NCBI GenBank assembly: GCA_040081075.1
Contig: JBEBHJ010000007.1
Span: 1-64,000, forward strand
Source: JANJUB01 sp040081075
Lineage (GTDB): Bacteria > Armatimonadota > Fimbriimonadia > Fimbriimonadales > Fimbriimonadaceae
DNA length: 64,000 nucleotides
Reading direction: 5' to 3'
Shown: positions 24,948-34,679 of the stretch, one piece after another
Numbering within the stretch: position 1 is the stretch's first letter
Layout: each line of letters opens with the position of its first letter
The notes under the pieces: model-generated
Databases searched by the model: none
The model's input: only the letters and a program-made list of their open reading frames with translations
What the model was told of the DNA's origin: nothing
Position numbers and translations under genes: made by a program

Positions 24948-25538
24948 TCTCAAAACCTCTCTTGCAGCCGGCCAATCTTCCGGAATAATGCTAAACATCG
25001 CGGTGTCCCGGCAAGTGCCATCATGCCTGCGCTGGTAGTTTCTCAAAATCCCCTCAAACTTCGCCCCAATCTTCTCAATGGCCCGGCGTGATCGGGCATT
25101 TCGAGCATCGGTTTTCAGTTGAACGCGGTTCGCATCCAACTCATCGAAGCAGTGGGTCAGAAGCAACACCTTTGCCTCCTGATTTACAAGTGTTCCGCGC
25201 GCACCAAAGGCGTACCAAGTGTAACCAATTTCTAAAGCTCGGTCTGATGCCCGAAAGTCAAAGAGACGGGTGCACCCTAGCGTGCGACCGTCGGAGTTTG
25301 ACGTGACCACGAAGGGCATTTGGCTGCCGCTCTCCTTTAGCTCAACCATTTGATCAAAAATAGCCCGAAATTCGATCTCAGTTGTAGGCGGTGCATTTAG
25401 CATCCATGTCCAAATGTCCGGTTCCAATGCAATCTGGCATAGACTGGAAAAGTGTGAGTTCTCGATTGGCGTAAGCGTAATTCTGGTTCCCGCCAGAATA
25501 GTCGCGCGGGGTTCAAACAAAATCGGGGGCATGCCCAT
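24924..25538 (-). CDS. GNAT acetyltransferase, RimJ/RimL type
   Basis: 204 residues. LTPIENSHFSSLCQIA, LEIGYTWYAFGARGTLVN as beta4 plus CoA-loop, and DELDANRVQLKTDARNARSRRAIEKIG with FEGILRNYQRRHDGTCRDTAMFSI are typical of the RimJ/RimL/YdaF group that acetylate protein N-termini or small amines. It overlaps the FecCD gene tail-to-tail by 24 nt. A second ATG two codons in is an equally good start. Confidence 0.9.
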   Translation of the reverse strand: MGMPPILFEPRATILAGTRITLTPIENSHFSSLCQIALEPDIWTWMLNAPPTTEIEFRAIFDQMVELKESGSQMPFVVTSNSDGRTLGCTRLFDFRASDRALEIGYTWYAFGARGTLVNQEAKVLLLTHCFDELDANRVQLKTDARNARSRRAIEKIGAKFEGILRNYQRRHDGTCRDTAMFSIIPEDWPAAREVLRSRLSDEG

Positions 25539-25665
25539 ACAACCTACCTAACATCGGTTGTGGAAAACCAAGTAAGGGACAGGTGAACGAAACGAGTTTA
25601 TGGGGCCGTCCCCCATTCGGATAGTTCCGATAGATGTTCTGGCAATTCTTTCGGTAAGTTTGGGC

Positions 25666-25671
25666 TACAAT
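25666..25671 (+). promoter_or_regulatory. Candidate -10 box for pilB-pilT-pilC
   Basis: TACAAT lies 68 nt before the pilB ATG in the 201-nt gap 25539-25739. A matching -35 is not clear. No riboswitch was recognised in the leader. Confidence 0.3.
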
Positions 25672-25739
25672 ACTCTTGGTGGGTTCGTTGCCTGGCTAGA
25701 CCAGCTGTCAGGAACGTTATGGAGTGGGAAACAAATTAG

Positions 25740-27506
25740 ATGGCACAGACCCGAAAGCCTCGTCTTCAATGGCTCGTTGAGCAGAATTTCATCAAACAGG
25801 AAGATATTCCTGAAGCCCAAAAGGTTGCCGAACAGACGAATCAGAAAGATCTCGTTAAGATTTTGGTTCAGCTCGGTAAAGTGGGCGAACGAGAGGCATT
25901 GCAAGCTCAGGCCCAGGAAATGGGCATCGCCTTTGTTGATCTGGACCGCCAACAGGTAGACAGCAGCGCCCTTAACGTCGTTCGGGAACAAATCGCCAAG
26001 AATCATAGTGTTTTGCCGGTGAAGAAAGATGGCAATAACCTCTATGTGGCGATGTCCGACGTATCCAACATCCCCGCCCAAGATGCCGTCAGGTTGGCAT
26101 CCGGTTTGCGCGTTATTCCCGTTTTAGCCTTGCCCGGCGCGATCGATGATGCGATCCGCAAATATTACGGTGGAGCCAACGGCAACAACACCGCAGCAGT
26201 AGAAAAAGCCGAAAATGTTCCGGCTTCGGGAAGCTTTAACGCTGACATTCGAAGTGCGATTGCCAGCGCCCAAATCGCACGCCCCACCAAGGAAGATGAC
26301 GATCCGAACGCTGATGCCGAGCAAATGGCTGAGCAAGCTCCGATCATTCGCTTAGCCAACGCGATGATTCAACAAGCGATTCTTGATCGGGCATCAGACA
26401 TCCACGTTGAGCCCCAGGAGCGATCTACCCGTATTCGGTATCGCGTCGACGGCGTTTTGATGGAGGCGATGACAGTTCCGAAAAACCTAACGGCGGCCCT
26501 CCTTTCTCGTGTGAAGATCATGGCTGACATGAACATCGCCGAGCGCAGAATCCCTCAAGACGGTCGTATCGAGGTTCGAAACACGGGCAAAGACTATGAC
26601 CTTCGTGTGAGCTCGATCCCTTGTCCTTACGGCGAGAAGATCGTTATGCGTATTCTTGACAAGTCGAGCGTTATGATCGGCTTGGAAAAGCTCGGCTTTA
26701 CCGATGAAAACCAGCTGAAAATCGAAGAAATCACCAATCAGCCTAACGGTATGTTCCTCTGCACCGGTCCTACGGGATCGGGCAAAACAACCACGCAGTA
26801 TTCGGTTCTGAACCGACTCAACACAATCGGTGTCAACATCATTACCGTTGAAGACCCGATTGAGTATCAGCTCAACGGAATCGCACAGGTTCAAGTTAAT
26901 CGAAAAGCTGGTTTGACTTTTGCAACCGGTCTCCGCGCATTCCTCCGGCAAGACCCCGACATTATCATGGTTGGTGAAATGCGTGACCTTGAAACCGCTG
27001 AAATCGCGATTGAATCGTCACTTACGGGTCACCTTGTTCTTTCAACTCTTCACACGAACGACGCGCCTTCCGCTACGCTTCGTATGATTGACATGGGTGT
27101 TGAGCCTTACCTGATCTCAGCAACCGTTGTGGGAATTCTTGCTCAACGACTCGCGAGAAAACTGTGTTCAGAGTGCAAGGAACCCTATGAGATTTCAGCC
27201 ATGGATCTACGGCGCTTTGGTATGACTGCCTCTGACCCTGATCAAAAGGTTACAATCTATAAGCCAGTCGGTTGCGAAAACTGCCGAAACACTGGCTATC
27301 GCGGTCGAACCGGAATTCATGAGCTTATGCACATGAACGCGGAAATCGCCGAAATGGTCGTCCGCCGAGCCGCACTTCACGATATCAAGGAAGCGGCGAA
27401 GGCCAATGGTATGAAGGAGCTCCGTGAGGACGGACTTCACAAAGTTTTGACTGGCGTTACGGACCCGCAAGAAGTTATGCGTGTCGTCTTCACGGCTGGT
27501 TATTAA
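25740..27506 (+). CDS. pilB: Type IV pilus assembly ATPase PilB
   Basis: 588 residues, GspE/PilB type extension motor at the cytoplasmic membrane. An MshEN domain covers about 1-150. The ATPase core has GPTGSGKT at 343-350, an Asp box (ITVEDPIEYQL), a Walker B region (IIMVGEMRDLETAEIA) and a His box (LSTLHTNDAPSA). The C-terminal zinc site is C476-x2-C479 and C512-x2-C515. Length and motif order are typical. It heads an operon with pilT and pilC, 26 nt and 11 nt spacing, without pilin or minor pilin genes. Confidence 0.96.
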   Translation: MAQTRKPRLQWLVEQNFIKQEDIPEAQKVAEQTNQKDLVKILVQLGKVGEREALQAQAQEMGIAFVDLDRQQVDSSALNVVREQIAKNHSVLPVKKDGNNLYVAMSDVSNIPAQDAVRLASGLRVIPVLALPGAIDDAIRKYYGGANGNNTAAVEKAENVPASGSFNADIRSAIASAQIARPTKEDDDPNADAEQMAEQAPIIRLANAMIQQAILDRASDIHVEPQERSTRIRYRVDGVLMEAMTVPKNLTAALLSRVKIMADMNIAERRIPQDGRIEVRNTGKDYDLRVSSIPCPYGEKIVMRILDKSSVMIGLEKLGFTDENQLKIEEITNQPNGMFLCTGPTGSGKTTTQYSVLNRLNTIGVNIITVEDPIEYQLNGIAQVQVNRKAGLTFATGLRAFLRQDPDIIMVGEMRDLETAEIAIESSLTGHLVLSTLHTNDAPSATLRMIDMGVEPYLISATVVGILAQRLARKLCSECKEPYEISAMDLRRFGMTASDPDQKVTIYKPVGCENCRNTGYRGRTGIHELMHMNAEIAEMVVRRAALHDIKEAAKANGMKELREDGLHKVLTGVTDPQEVMRVVFTAGY

Positions 27507-27532
27507 TCAATCGCTTAACTTAAGGAAAAAGA

Positions 27533-28744
27533 ATGTCAAATATGGGTCAAGAGTTTCAGTTACCGGGGGGCAATCCCGGCAGTGGTGCACCGCCAATGGC
27601 GGAGGGTGGTTCCGGTCAAAAGGTCGGGGCGCCAAGAACAGTTGAGGATCTGCACATCGATGAGTTGTTGCACATCGTTGTTGACCGAAACGCCTCTGAC
27701 CTTCATCTATGCTTCGCATCCGAACCCGTAATCCGAGAGGACGGCGCGCTAAAGCGTTTGAACTTCGAGAAACTTACGCCCCAAGTGCTTCAGCGCATGA
27801 TGTACGACATCCTTGCTGATGAAAACATCAACAAGTTTGAAACGACGCTGGAACTTGACTTTTCCTATTCATTGCCGAAGCGAGCTCGTTTCCGTGTGAA
27901 CCTCTATCGAGACCGCGGTTCGTGCGCGGCGGCTTTCCGACTTATTCCTCAAAAGATTCCGACAGTCCGCGACTTGAACCTGCCACCAGTGTTGGAAACC
28001 CTCACTGATAAGCCACGTGGTTTGATCTTGGTTACTGGTCCGACGGGTTCGGGTAAGTCGACTTCGTTGGCGGCGATGGTGAATCACATCAACATCAACC
28101 GGGCGCTCCACATCATTACGATTGAGGACCCGATTGAATATCTGCATAACCACAAATTAAGCATCATCAATCAGCGCGAACTTGGAGGCGACACAAGAAG
28201 CTTTGCAGCCGCCCTAAGATCTAGCCTTCGAGAAGATCCTGACGTCATTCTCGTTGGTGAAATGCGCGACATCGAAACGATTCAGCTCGCGATCACCGCG
28301 GCTGAAACGGGGCACTTAGTTTTTGCAACCTTGCACACCAACAACGCGGCCGAATCTATCGACCGTATGATTGACGTTTTCCCTCCTGGACAACAAGAAC
28401 AGATTCGTGTGCAGCTCGCCAATAACATCCAGGCCGTTGTTGCGCAGCAACTCTTGCCTCGCGCCGGTTCACCGGGACGTATTCCGGCAATCGAAGTTAT
28501 GATCGCCAGCCCGGCTATTCGAAACCTCATCCGCGAGAACAAAACTCACCAAATCCCGTCTATGATACAGACGTCCGCTGCACATGGCATGGTCGCGATG
28601 GATCAGAGCTTGCGAGATCTTTACCTCAAGGGTTTCGTTGCACTAGATGAAGCCATGCTTAGAGCAGTCAATGTCGAAGAATTGAAGAAGATGATTAATA
28701 CTCCTGCGGCGTCCGGATCTGGATCCCCGCCACCTAGGAGATAA
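27533..28744 (+). CDS. pilT: Type IV pilus retraction ATPase PilT
   Basis: 403 residues. A PAS-like N-terminal domain (DASDLHLCFASEPVIREDGAL pattern) precedes the RecA-like motor with GPTGSGKS, ITIEDPIEY, VGEMRDIETIQLA and LATLHTNNAAESIDRMID-type motifs. The AIRNLI and THQIPSMIQTS segments are diagnostic of PilT and needed for retraction in studied homologues. The N-terminus is extended by about 40 Gly/Pro-rich residues, and the C-terminus ends in a short Ser/Pro/Arg tail. It powers pilus retraction and twitching motility. Confidence 0.95.
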   Translation: MSNMGQEFQLPGGNPGSGAPPMAEGGSGQKVGAPRTVEDLHIDELLHIVVDRNASDLHLCFASEPVIREDGALKRLNFEKLTPQVLQRMMYDILADENINKFETTLELDFSYSLPKRARFRVNLYRDRGSCAAAFRLIPQKIPTVRDLNLPPVLETLTDKPRGLILVTGPTGSGKSTSLAAMVNHININRALHIITIEDPIEYLHNHKLSIINQRELGGDTRSFAAALRSSLREDPDVILVGEMRDIETIQLAITAAETGHLVFATLHTNNAAESIDRMIDVFPPGQQEQIRVQLANNIQAVVAQQLLPRAGSPGRIPAIEVMIASPAIRNLIRENKTHQIPSMIQTSAAHGMVAMDQSLRDLYLKGFVALDEAMLRAVNVEELKKMINTPAASGSGSPPPRR

Positions 28745-28755
28745 GGAGAAACCAA

Positions 28756-29982
28756 ATGCCCGTATATAGCTACACATTTCGCGATCCGAGCGGTGGAACC
28801 CAAAAGGGAACCGCCGAAGCTGAAAGCGAAGAGATTCTGAGAAAACGTTTCGAAGAGCAAGGCTTCACGATCACCGAACTTACGATGATCAAGGCCAGGG
28901 GCGCAAAAGCGAAGCGCTTTGGCAAGGTCAAACTTGCTAACCTTTCGGTTTTTTGTCGCCAATTTTCTACGATGGTTGACGCTGGTGTCTCCCTCGTGCG
29001 ATGCCTTGATGTTCTTTCGCAACAAACCCAGGACAACAAACTCAAAAAGATCCTTATGGATATTGGCGAGCGGGTTGAAGGTGGTGAAAGTCTTTCGCGG
29101 GCAATGCAACGCCATCCAAAGACGTTCAACAACCTCTTTATCGGTTTGATTCGTGCTGGTGAAGTCGGCGGTGTTTTGGAAGAGTCTCTACAAAGACTTG
29201 CTCACTTCCTTGAAAAGGACGTTGAACTCCGCCGAAAAGTTAAAGCGGCCATGACCTATCCGGTCTTGGTCTTCGTCATGGCTTTTGGCATCACGTTCTT
29301 CTTGGTTTACTGGTTCGTTCCTCAGTGGTCGAAAATTCTTGAAGATCTGGGCCTGAAGAAGGACGACATTCCAGCCCCTACGCAGTTTCTTATCGGACTC
29401 GCCCACATGCTGGAGAAGCAGTGGTGGGTGATGTTGCTCACTTTGATCTTCATCATCATTGCCTATCGCTTATTCGTAAGCACTCGGTTTGGACGACGTG
29501 TTGCGGATAGGGTTAAGTTAAAAGTTCCGGTTTTCGGAAAGCTGCACCACAAGATTTGTATGGCACGATTCGCTCGTACAATGGGCACGTTGTTGACCTC
29601 AGGTGTTCCGATCCTGCAGGCAATGGAAACGGTTGCCGGTACCGTTGGCAACACAATCATGTCCGACGCGGTCATGGAAGCGAGAGCCCGTATCCGAGAA
29701 GGAGACAGAATTGGCGAGCCGCTTGAAGCTTCACGCCTCTTCCCGCCGATGGTCGTTCACATGATCGGTGTCGGTGAAGAATCAGGATCGCTGGACTTTA
29801 TGCTTCAAAAAATCGCTGATTTCTACGAGGCGGAAGTTGAGTCCACATTGGCTTCGCTTACGGCGGCCCTTGAGCCGATCATGATCGTAAGCCTTGGATT
29901 CGTTGTTGGATTCATCGTTATCTCAATGTTCTTACCACTAGTTCGAGTTATTGAGAAACTCTCTTCAGGAAGCGGCGACTAA
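28756..29982 (+). CDS. pilC: Type IV pilus inner-membrane platform protein PilC
   Basis: 408 residues with the two T2SSF repeats: FCRQFSTMVDAGVSLVRCLD and FARTMGTLLTSGVPILQAM. Three TM helices are present (about 170-190, 220-238 and 376-398). The GEESGSLDFMLQKIADFYE segment is typical. It is the platform rotated by PilB and PilT during extension and retraction. Start ATG with AAGGAG nearby. It is the last gene of the operon before a strong terminator. Confidence 0.95.
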   Translation: MPVYSYTFRDPSGGTQKGTAEAESEEILRKRFEEQGFTITELTMIKARGAKAKRFGKVKLANLSVFCRQFSTMVDAGVSLVRCLDVLSQQTQDNKLKKILMDIGERVEGGESLSRAMQRHPKTFNNLFIGLIRAGEVGGVLEESLQRLAHFLEKDVELRRKVKAAMTYPVLVFVMAFGITFFLVYWFVPQWSKILEDLGLKKDDIPAPTQFLIGLAHMLEKQWWVMLLTLIFIIIAYRLFVSTRFGRRVADRVKLKVPVFGKLHHKICMARFARTMGTLLTSGVPILQAMETVAGTVGNTIMSDAVMEARARIREGDRIGEPLEASRLFPPMVVHMIGVGEESGSLDFMLQKIADFYEAEVESTLASLTAALEPIMIVSLGFVVGFIVISMFLPLVRVIEKLSSGSGD

Positions 29983-30000
29983 CCTTTCTCCGTTGAGAAC

Positions 30001-30037
30001 AAAAGAGCTCAAGCGAGTTAATCGCTTGAGCTCTTTT
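30001..30037. terminator. Bidirectional intrinsic terminator shared by pilC and hldE-like genes
   Basis: A perfect 16-bp stem (30001-30016 with 30022-30037) with a 5-nt loop and T-runs on both strands (GTTTTTCC after the 3' arm on plus; TTTTGTTC on minus). It terminates the pil operon and the convergent adenylyltransferase gene. The minus-strand stop codon TAA lies in the loop region and the last codons of that gene form one arm. Confidence 0.88.
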
Positions 30038-30473
30038 GTTTTTCCAAGATGGCCGTAGTAGAACGCCCCTCCAGGAAGGGAAGCAACTTGACCTCGCCGC
30101 CATACCGGGCAACGATTTTGGCTTCGGGTAGGCGAGAGATATCGTAATCGCCACCCTTTACGTAAATCTCTGGCTGTAATATCGCCACGAGTGCCTCTGG
30201 AGTTTGCTCCTCAAACGCAATCACGCCATCTACTGAACGAAGGGCAGATAGCACTTCGGCGCGATCCTCGAGCGGGTTGATTGGCCGATTGGCCCCCTTT
30301 CCAAGGCCGCGAACAGAAGCATCCGAATTCATGCCGACCAAAAGCAAGTCGCCTAACTCGCGGGCTTGTTGTAGGTAACGTACATGCCCGGCGTGTAGGA
30401 TATCAAAAACACCATTGGTAAACACTAGACGCCGCCCTTCACGAAGCAAGAGCGCTTGACTGATTAATATCAC
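30018..30473 (-). CDS. D-glycero-beta-D-manno-heptose-1-phosphate adenylyltransferase
   Basis: 151 residues of nucleotidyltransferase fold. FTNGVFDILHAGHVRYLQQARELGD contains the HxGH active site, and GRSTTAIL at the C-terminus corresponds to the ISTS-like motif. It matches stand-alone RfaE2/HldE C-terminal enzymes that make ADP-heptose for LPS core synthesis. GTG 30473 is chosen, 8 nt after the upstream stop and consistent with the family length; no Shine-Dalgarno was seen. Related glycerol-3-phosphate or FAD-type cytidylyltransferases are a less likely alternative. Confidence 0.88.
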   Translation of the reverse strand: MILISQALLLREGRRLVFTNGVFDILHAGHVRYLQQARELGDLLLVGMNSDASVRGLGKGANRPINPLEDRAEVLSALRSVDGVIAFEEQTPEALVAILQPEIYVKGGDYDISRLPEAKIVARYGGEVKLLPFLEGRSTTAILEKQKSSSD

Positions 30474-30481
30474 GCTATAGT

Positions 30482-32476
30482 TTAGAACGCAAAGACGGCT
30501 TTTACTTGTAGCATGCGTCGAAACTTGCGCGAATTCGGGTCGCCAAGGATAACAAACCACTCTGTGCCTTTCTTGCCGGCATCACGAAACGAGAGGTACC
30601 AGTTGGTATCCGCATTTTGGGTAACCACGCGACCACCAAATGACCTTGTCGGCGTTAACTCATACGCCAGCGTGAGAATGTTTTGTTGTATGTGTCCATC
30701 CAAGTTCTGGAAATAGCCAGAATAGCCGATATCGAATCCTTTGGCGATGCGGCGTGCAAACTGTAGCGCGTAGTAGCCCGTTCCCCCGTTTGCAATCGTT
30801 CCACCTCCAACTGCAAAGCCGATCTTATTGAATCGATTATCCCAGCCCTTCACCACATTGAGCTGCACGTCCCGGTCGAAGAGTCCGCCGTAATCGTAGT
30901 AGAAACCCTTAAGACTTGCTCCCCACCCATTTCTAAGCCCGGCGAAGGTGCTGATTGAAGCTCCGCGTTGGAACGGAGAACCATCCAAGGCGTTGTTCCA
31001 ACTGGCAGAAAACTCTGTGCTACTTTGCCTAACCGGTCCGTTTCTCCAATCAAAAGATAACTCGTCGTAGAGCTCCCAACCTTTGATCCCATTGAAGCCC
31101 AGCAGGCCGTCGGGCAATCGGAACTTGTCGTTTGTGTCGTTATAGCCTAGGAATAGGAAGTTGGCCTTGTCTTGGTACCACACTGAGTTTGAAGAGGCAA
31201 GAGCTGACTGCCCGTTGTCATCACTGCGGGCATATCGGGAATAGAGGGCAAGTTTGCCCCACTCCTTAGTGTAATTTGCGCTTAGAACGCTCGCTTTGTC
31301 TGCGTCTGAAGACTTCACATTGGCAAACACACCGTAGCTTTCAAATGGCGATTGCTGATGGCTCCAGTTAGCAACTGCGTCGATACGATCCCCGAAGGTC
31401 ATCGTGCTAAGAATTCCGAGGGAGTCTTTCTTGCCAATTTTCCCATACACTTTTGTGCCGAGGTCGAATCGACCGATTCTGCGAGCATAGAACATTTGGC
31501 CAATATCGAACCCCATTCCTGCCTGGAAAAAGCCTTGACCTTCCAGGAAGAATGGGCGTCGCTCAGGCACAAATCTCTCGGTCCGGCTAAATCCAACGCT
31601 CTCAACCGCTCCTTCTATCGTTCCAAAATCTGGATTGAGCGAACCAACGGCCGTGATTTCTGCGCTGAGGGGGAACCGGGCATCAACTCCCATTCGACTG
31701 ATTGCTCGGTTCTTGTCATCAATCCCCCCGATGACGTAAGGAAGAATGGACACCTTTGGCTGAGGCGGCGCTGGGGTCTCCACGCCGGTCCATATCCCCT
31801 GCAACTCTTCACGTGAGTTGGGACCGATGTTCGACCAGTATGAGGGCAAGTTGAGACGATGATGGTATCGAAAGAAATTGATTCCAAGGTTTTGCGCATT
31901 CTTCTTATACGGATAATTCATAATCTGCCAAGGAATTTGCATCTCGGCGGTCCATCCGGTAGTCGTCCTCTTTACAAAAGCCTTCCACTCCCCTTTCCAC
32001 TCGGTTTTCTTGGCTCGGCCTCCTCCTAGGCGGGCGGATTTGGTGCCAATCGCGTTGACCGAGAAAATGGACGAGCCTTGGGTAGTTCCTGTAGAAAATG
32101 GATCAAGCCTAACGTCAACAACATCCTCGGAAAGGGAGTCCATGGAATTGGTTTGATTAGAAAACCGACTGTCTTCTTGAGTTTCGGCAGCCGTAATCAA
32201 TTCCGGTTTGGTGTCCCGGATGTCAAATGCCACGTAGATGAATTTGGAATCGTAGCCTATGTGGCAGTGAGTTTGTTCTGCTACCTGCTTCCCCTGATTA
32301 ACGTCCCAGAATCCCGTAAGAGGAACCGCTTTTTGCCACACCTCATCCCCAAGGTCGCCATCTATTTTGGGTGGAGCCTCAAGTTTGACCGCGGGTAAGA
32401 CCCGTTTTGAACCCTCTTGCGCCAACAGTTGGCTTGAAAGGGAGAAAAGCAAAAATATTGGCATCAGGTGACGCAT
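30482..32476 (-). CDS. DUF5916 protein with CBM9-like N-terminal domain
   Basis: 664 residues with a signal peptide (MRHLMPIFLLFSLSSQLLAQ). The N-terminal 200 residues are a carbohydrate-binding family 9-like domain (APPKIDGDLGDEVWQKA, TTTGWTAEMQIPW). The rest is the DUF5916 region of probable outer-membrane beta-barrel structure (FVPERRPFFLEGQGFF, alternating aromatic strands, terminal Phe). The function of the family is unknown; outer-membrane location is inferred. ATG 32476 is chosen over TTG two codons upstream. It lies 8 nt upstream of the heptose adenylyltransferase and may be cotranscribed with it. Confidence 0.88.
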   Translation of the reverse strand: MRHLMPIFLLFSLSSQLLAQEGSKRVLPAVKLEAPPKIDGDLGDEVWQKAVPLTGFWDVNQGKQVAEQTHCHIGYDSKFIYVAFDIRDTKPELITAAETQEDSRFSNQTNSMDSLSEDVVDVRLDPFSTGTTQGSSIFSVNAIGTKSARLGGGRAKKTEWKGEWKAFVKRTTTGWTAEMQIPWQIMNYPYKKNAQNLGINFFRYHHRLNLPSYWSNIGPNSREELQGIWTGVETPAPPQPKVSILPYVIGGIDDKNRAISRMGVDARFPLSAEITAVGSLNPDFGTIEGAVESVGFSRTERFVPERRPFFLEGQGFFQAGMGFDIGQMFYARRIGRFDLGTKVYGKIGKKDSLGILSTMTFGDRIDAVANWSHQQSPFESYGVFANVKSSDADKASVLSANYTKEWGKLALYSRYARSDDNGQSALASSNSVWYQDKANFLFLGYNDTNDKFRLPDGLLGFNGIKGWELYDELSFDWRNGPVRQSSTEFSASWNNALDGSPFQRGASISTFAGLRNGWGASLKGFYYDYGGLFDRDVQLNVVKGWDNRFNKIGFAVGGGTIANGGTGYYALQFARRIAKGFDIGYSGYFQNLDGHIQQNILTLAYELTPTRSFGGRVVTQNADTNWYLSFRDAGKKGTEWFVILGDPNSRKFRRMLQVKAVFAF

Positions 32477-32589
32477 CGGCAAACCTTACCGCTTTTGGTG
32501 GTCACTTGATTCCAATGATGGGCCCAATTGCCCCCACCGAGCAGTTATCTACGTCAGATTGCTCCAAAATGCAAGAATCTACAGGGGGA

Positions 32590-34551
32590 CTAGCTCATCG
32601 TCGCCCGAACTGCCGTGATGACCTGCTCTAAGCTGGGCAAAGCCGCATACTCGTAAACGGGGTTATAGCCAATGCTGACGTCTTCTCGTGCAACGACCTG
32701 TGGAGCGGCGAGAAGTTGATTCCAGCTCTCCGTCGTGCTAACGATCTGGGCAACTACGGCCTGACCAAAACCACAAGTTCGGTTGTCTTCGTAAAGGGCA
32801 ACAAGTCGACCAGTCTTCTTGAGAGAAGCGGTAATGGCTTCGTAGTCGCAAGGCACCAAGGAACGCAAGTCGAGAACCTCAACATCAATCTCTCCCGCCA
32901 AACTTGCCGCCGCCTCTTCTGCCAATTCAACGCAGTTACCGTAGCAAACGATCGTGCAATCTTTGCCCGCCTTTGCAATGCGGGCTTTACCGAAAGGTAC
33001 CGCTTGAACGTTTGTCACATCCATCTGCTTGCGGAAGATGTGCTTGGGCACGAGAACGAACGTGGGGTCATCTCCTTGGATCGCAGTCCAGAACAAACCG
33101 GCGGCATCTTCGGGGGTCGAAGGTATCGCAACCTTGATTCCGGGCGTGTGGGCCAGATAGCCTTCACCGGACATTGAGTGCCAAAGTGATCCGCCGGGCA
33201 AATAGGCTCCCATCGGGGCGTAAATTACGAGTGGACACTTCCAATCGCCAAATGTTCGCCACCTAAGGGTGGACATGTTGGTGACGACTTGATTCCAACC
33301 GGGTGAAATGAAGTCGATGAACTGAAGCTCAAATACGGGCTTCATGCCATAGCATGCCATTCCAACGGCGACGCCCATAATCGTGGCTTCGGCGAGGGGC
33401 GAGTTGAAGACTTGCTTGGGAAACGCCTCGCTGAGCCCCTTGGTCATTCCGAAAACGCCGCCTTTTGGATCTTCAATATCCTCACCGAAGAAGATGACCT
33501 TGGGGTCATTTTCCAGCGATTTGCGCAAGGTCGTGTTAATCGTCGACACCATGGTTTGTCGCCCGGCTTGAATGGGCGGCACTTCTAGCGAAGCAACGTT
33601 GCCCCAGTTGTGATCAAGGACATCTTCGGCGCGGGGGTCTTCTGCAGTCTCTGCCCGCTGATACTCGGCATCGATAAATGCCGCGAGTTCATCTTGTATC
33701 TGGTCAAATCCGGCTTCCGTAAGCTCGCCCGATGCGATCAACTCTTCGCGCAATTTGAGAATCGGGTCGCGCTTCATCATCTCATCAATGTCGCCGAGGT
33801 CGCGGTAAACACGATGATCATCTGAGCTTGTGTGGCTTCCGAGGCGATCAAGGTCGGCCCATAAGATTGTGGGACCTGCGCCACTTCGAGCCCGATCGGC
33901 AGCTTCCTTTCCAGCAGCCAAAACGTTATCGGGGTGGCGTGCGTTGCAGTGGATAATGTGCGCCTCATTAAACAGTTCGAGGTGCATCGGGTTGTATTTC
34001 GTGGTTGGAGTGCTGATCCCGTACTTGTTATCCTCAATCATCAGAATAACGGGCAGTTTCTCTTGAATGGCAAAAGCAATCGCTTCGTAGAACTCGCCTT
34101 GGCGACTCGCAGCATCGCCGATGCTGGCCAGGGCAATGGAATCCTTGCCTTCTAATTGCATAGCCCAAGCCACGCCACAAGCCGGTAGCAAGTTCGCCCC
34201 AGTCGGAGTTGGGACGCTGAACACGTTAAGTTCTCGGCTGCTGTAGTGTCCGGGCATTTGTCGTCCGCCGGAACTCGATTCGCGTTTAGCAAAGTAAGCC
34301 AGCGCGAGGTCGTAGTTCGACATGCCCCTGGCCAACATCAAAGCACGGCTTCGATAATACGGAAAAATGTAGTCATCGGGCCGAAGTACATAGGCAAGAG
34401 CTGCGAGTGGTTCATGTCCCATTCCACCTACCTGGAACCAGCCTTTGCTTTGCCGGAGGAGAATGCCCTCACGACGGTCACCCTCGCGACTCATCATCAT
34501 TAATCGCAGAAAATCAAGCTTGTTATAGGTAGCAGTTTGGATTGTTGACAT
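32590..34551 (-). CDS. 2-oxoacid dehydrogenase E1, fused alpha and beta subunits
   Basis: 653 residues. Residues 1-320 are the thiamine-diphosphate alpha subunit, with YYRSRALMLARG and the TPP motif GDAASRQGEFYEAIAFAIQE ending in EDNKYGIST. Residues 330-653 are the beta subunit, with FFGEDIEDPKGGVFGMTKGL, FNSPLAEATIMGVAVGMA and LRSLVPCDYEAI. This alpha-beta fusion occurs in branched-chain 2-oxoacid and related dehydrogenases and decarboxylates the 2-oxoacid while acylating E2. The TPP motif reads GDA where GDG is usual, a variant of this subgroup. No E2 or E3 gene is adjacent, so the exact substrate is uncertain. Confidence 0.92.
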   Translation of the reverse strand: MSTIQTATYNKLDFLRLMMMSREGDRREGILLRQSKGWFQVGGMGHEPLAALAYVLRPDDYIFPYYRSRALMLARGMSNYDLALAYFAKRESSSGGRQMPGHYSSRELNVFSVPTPTGANLLPACGVAWAMQLEGKDSIALASIGDAASRQGEFYEAIAFAIQEKLPVILMIEDNKYGISTPTTKYNPMHLELFNEAHIIHCNARHPDNVLAAGKEAADRARSGAGPTILWADLDRLGSHTSSDDHRVYRDLGDIDEMMKRDPILKLREELIASGELTEAGFDQIQDELAAFIDAEYQRAETAEDPRAEDVLDHNWGNVASLEVPPIQAGRQTMVSTINTTLRKSLENDPKVIFFGEDIEDPKGGVFGMTKGLSEAFPKQVFNSPLAEATIMGVAVGMACYGMKPVFELQFIDFISPGWNQVVTNMSTLRWRTFGDWKCPLVIYAPMGAYLPGGSLWHSMSGEGYLAHTPGIKVAIPSTPEDAAGLFWTAIQGDDPTFVLVPKHIFRKQMDVTNVQAVPFGKARIAKAGKDCTIVCYGNCVELAEEAAASLAGEIDVEVLDLRSLVPCDYEAITASLKKTGRLVALYEDNRTCGFGQAVVAQIVSTTESWNQLLAAPQVVAREDVSIGYNPVYEYAALPSLEQVITAVRATMS

Positions 34552-34679
34552 GAAAAAACCTCGATCGCCATTGATCGGCCCTCTGATTTTACCGGACGGC
34601 GTTGCAACCTTTTACAAGTTCAAACCGTGATAACATGATGGAGTCCAAGGTAACCTGGATTTCGGGAAGCAGAATTGAA

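Noticed and set aside
25600..25959. 119-residue forward frame before pilB
   Set aside because: It overlaps pilB in another frame and has no domain or ribosome site; the gap holds only a candidate promoter.
34555..34590. Short GATCG repeats as a terminator or operator between the E1 and binding-protein genes
   Set aside because: The palindrome CGATCGCCATTGATCGG is imperfect and too short to call with confidence.
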